Under the pieces are notes generated by a model. That model worked only from the letters and a program-made list of their open reading frames with translations, did no database searches and was not told where the DNA came from. A DNA stretch of 6,298 bases from Chloroflexota bacterium (GTDB lineage: Bacteria; Chloroflexota; Anaerolineae; Anaerolineales; Villigracilaceae): positions 1 through 6,298 of the forward strand of contig JAJYOH010000368.1 of assembly GCA_021796315.1 (NCBI GenBank). Direction: 5' to 3'. This document shows, piece after piece, positions 6,139 through 6,298 of the stretch; within the stretch, counting starts at the first letter, position 1, and the number at the start of each line of letters is the position of its first letter. A program made the position numbers and the translations under genes.

Positions 6139-6298
6139 ATGCGATCTCAGCCAACCATGCATGATTCTATCGTCTCCAAGACAACTTCATACTTGTCCGA
6201 ATTAGAATGTTCCGGCTGTGGAAGGAAATTCACGCCGGATAAGGTGCACACTTTTTGCCCCGACTGTCAATCTCCTTTACTAGCTCGTTACGATCTGG
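6139..6298 (+). CDS. Threonine synthase-like protein, N-terminal fragment (3' end outside window)
   Basis: The frame is open from ATG 6139 to the window end, giving 53 codons. The visible part is an 18-20 residue lead followed by a zinc ribbon, LECSGCG and FCPDCQ (Cys24, Cys27, Cys40, Cys43), then LLARYDL. A four-cysteine ribbon followed by a (V/A)RYDL segment is typical of the N-terminus of threonine synthases, which make threonine from O-phosphohomoserine with PLP. The catalytic lysine and the rest of the enzyme lie outside the window, so activity cannot be judged. It would be the second enzyme of this family in the string and could be the housekeeping thrC product, leaving the upstream fusion as a specialised version. 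A start at ATG 6157 is possible; the ribosome site favours 6139. The zinc ribbon is certain, but other zinc-ribbon proteins remain possible. Confidence 0.72.
   Translation, partial: MRSQPTMHDSIVSKTTSYLSELECSGCGRKFTPDKVHTFCPDCQSPLLARYDL

Noticed and set aside
6116..6205. Small open frame starting ATG 6116 (29 codons) in the gap before the last gene, overlapping it in another frame
   Set aside because: No good ribosome site precedes it, and the frame at 6139 has a zinc ribbon and a suitable Shine-Dalgarno. A leader peptide was considered, but the product has only one Thr and the frame runs into the next gene with no attenuator hairpin.

Overview
The window (about 6.3 kb, moderate GC) reads as one gene string, all on the + strand, and it is cut at both ends. 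In order it holds: the 3' part of a multi-GAF sensor protein without a kinase domain (1-1593); a soluble GAF-containing histidine kinase (1647-4052); a PLP-dependent, threonine synthase-like enzyme fused in one frame to a response-regulator receiver domain (4055-5707); a stand-alone DivK/Spo0F-like receiver (5712-6092); and the first 53 codons of a second threonine synthase-like protein (6139-6298, continuing outside the window). The gaps are 53, 2, 4 and 46 nt. The last four genes each have a recognisable Shine-Dalgarno sequence. I see no terminator or divergent gene, so this is most simply one transcription unit. No RNA gene, mobile element or CRISPR array is visible, and no stretch over 300 bases lacks a gene.

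The host is probably a bacterium of the Chloroflexota, perhaps class Anaerolineae. This is an inference from the style of the sensor proteins: long chains of GAF and GAF-like modules joined by charged helices of the type (A/R)xAEAEEATRRLTRESW. It is not proven by a marker gene.

The two sensor proteins are paralogous in their modules. Both contain a conventional GAF domain and a series of shorter units of about 105-110 residues. Each unit has a charged helix, usually a conserved Trp, a G(F/Y)xY-type motif, and then a segment that resembles only the C-terminal half of a GAF domain. The upstream protein has no kinase in the visible part. The second carries a complete HisKA plus HATPase catalytic core with phospho-acceptor His572 but no receiver domain of its own.

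The likely receivers are the next two products. One is a free single-domain receiver. The other is attached to a PLP fold type II enzyme whose catalytic lysine, zinc-ribbon cysteines and receiver phosphorylation residues are all present. The simplest reading is that a soluble sensor kinase phosphorylates a metabolic enzyme directly, with the free receiver as shuttle, competitor or second output, and with a second threonine synthase-like enzyme encoded alongside. Direct control of an amino-acid-type PLP enzyme by a phosphorelay is the most unusual feature here. The substrate, the stimulus and the phosphotransfer partners cannot be read from sequence alone.
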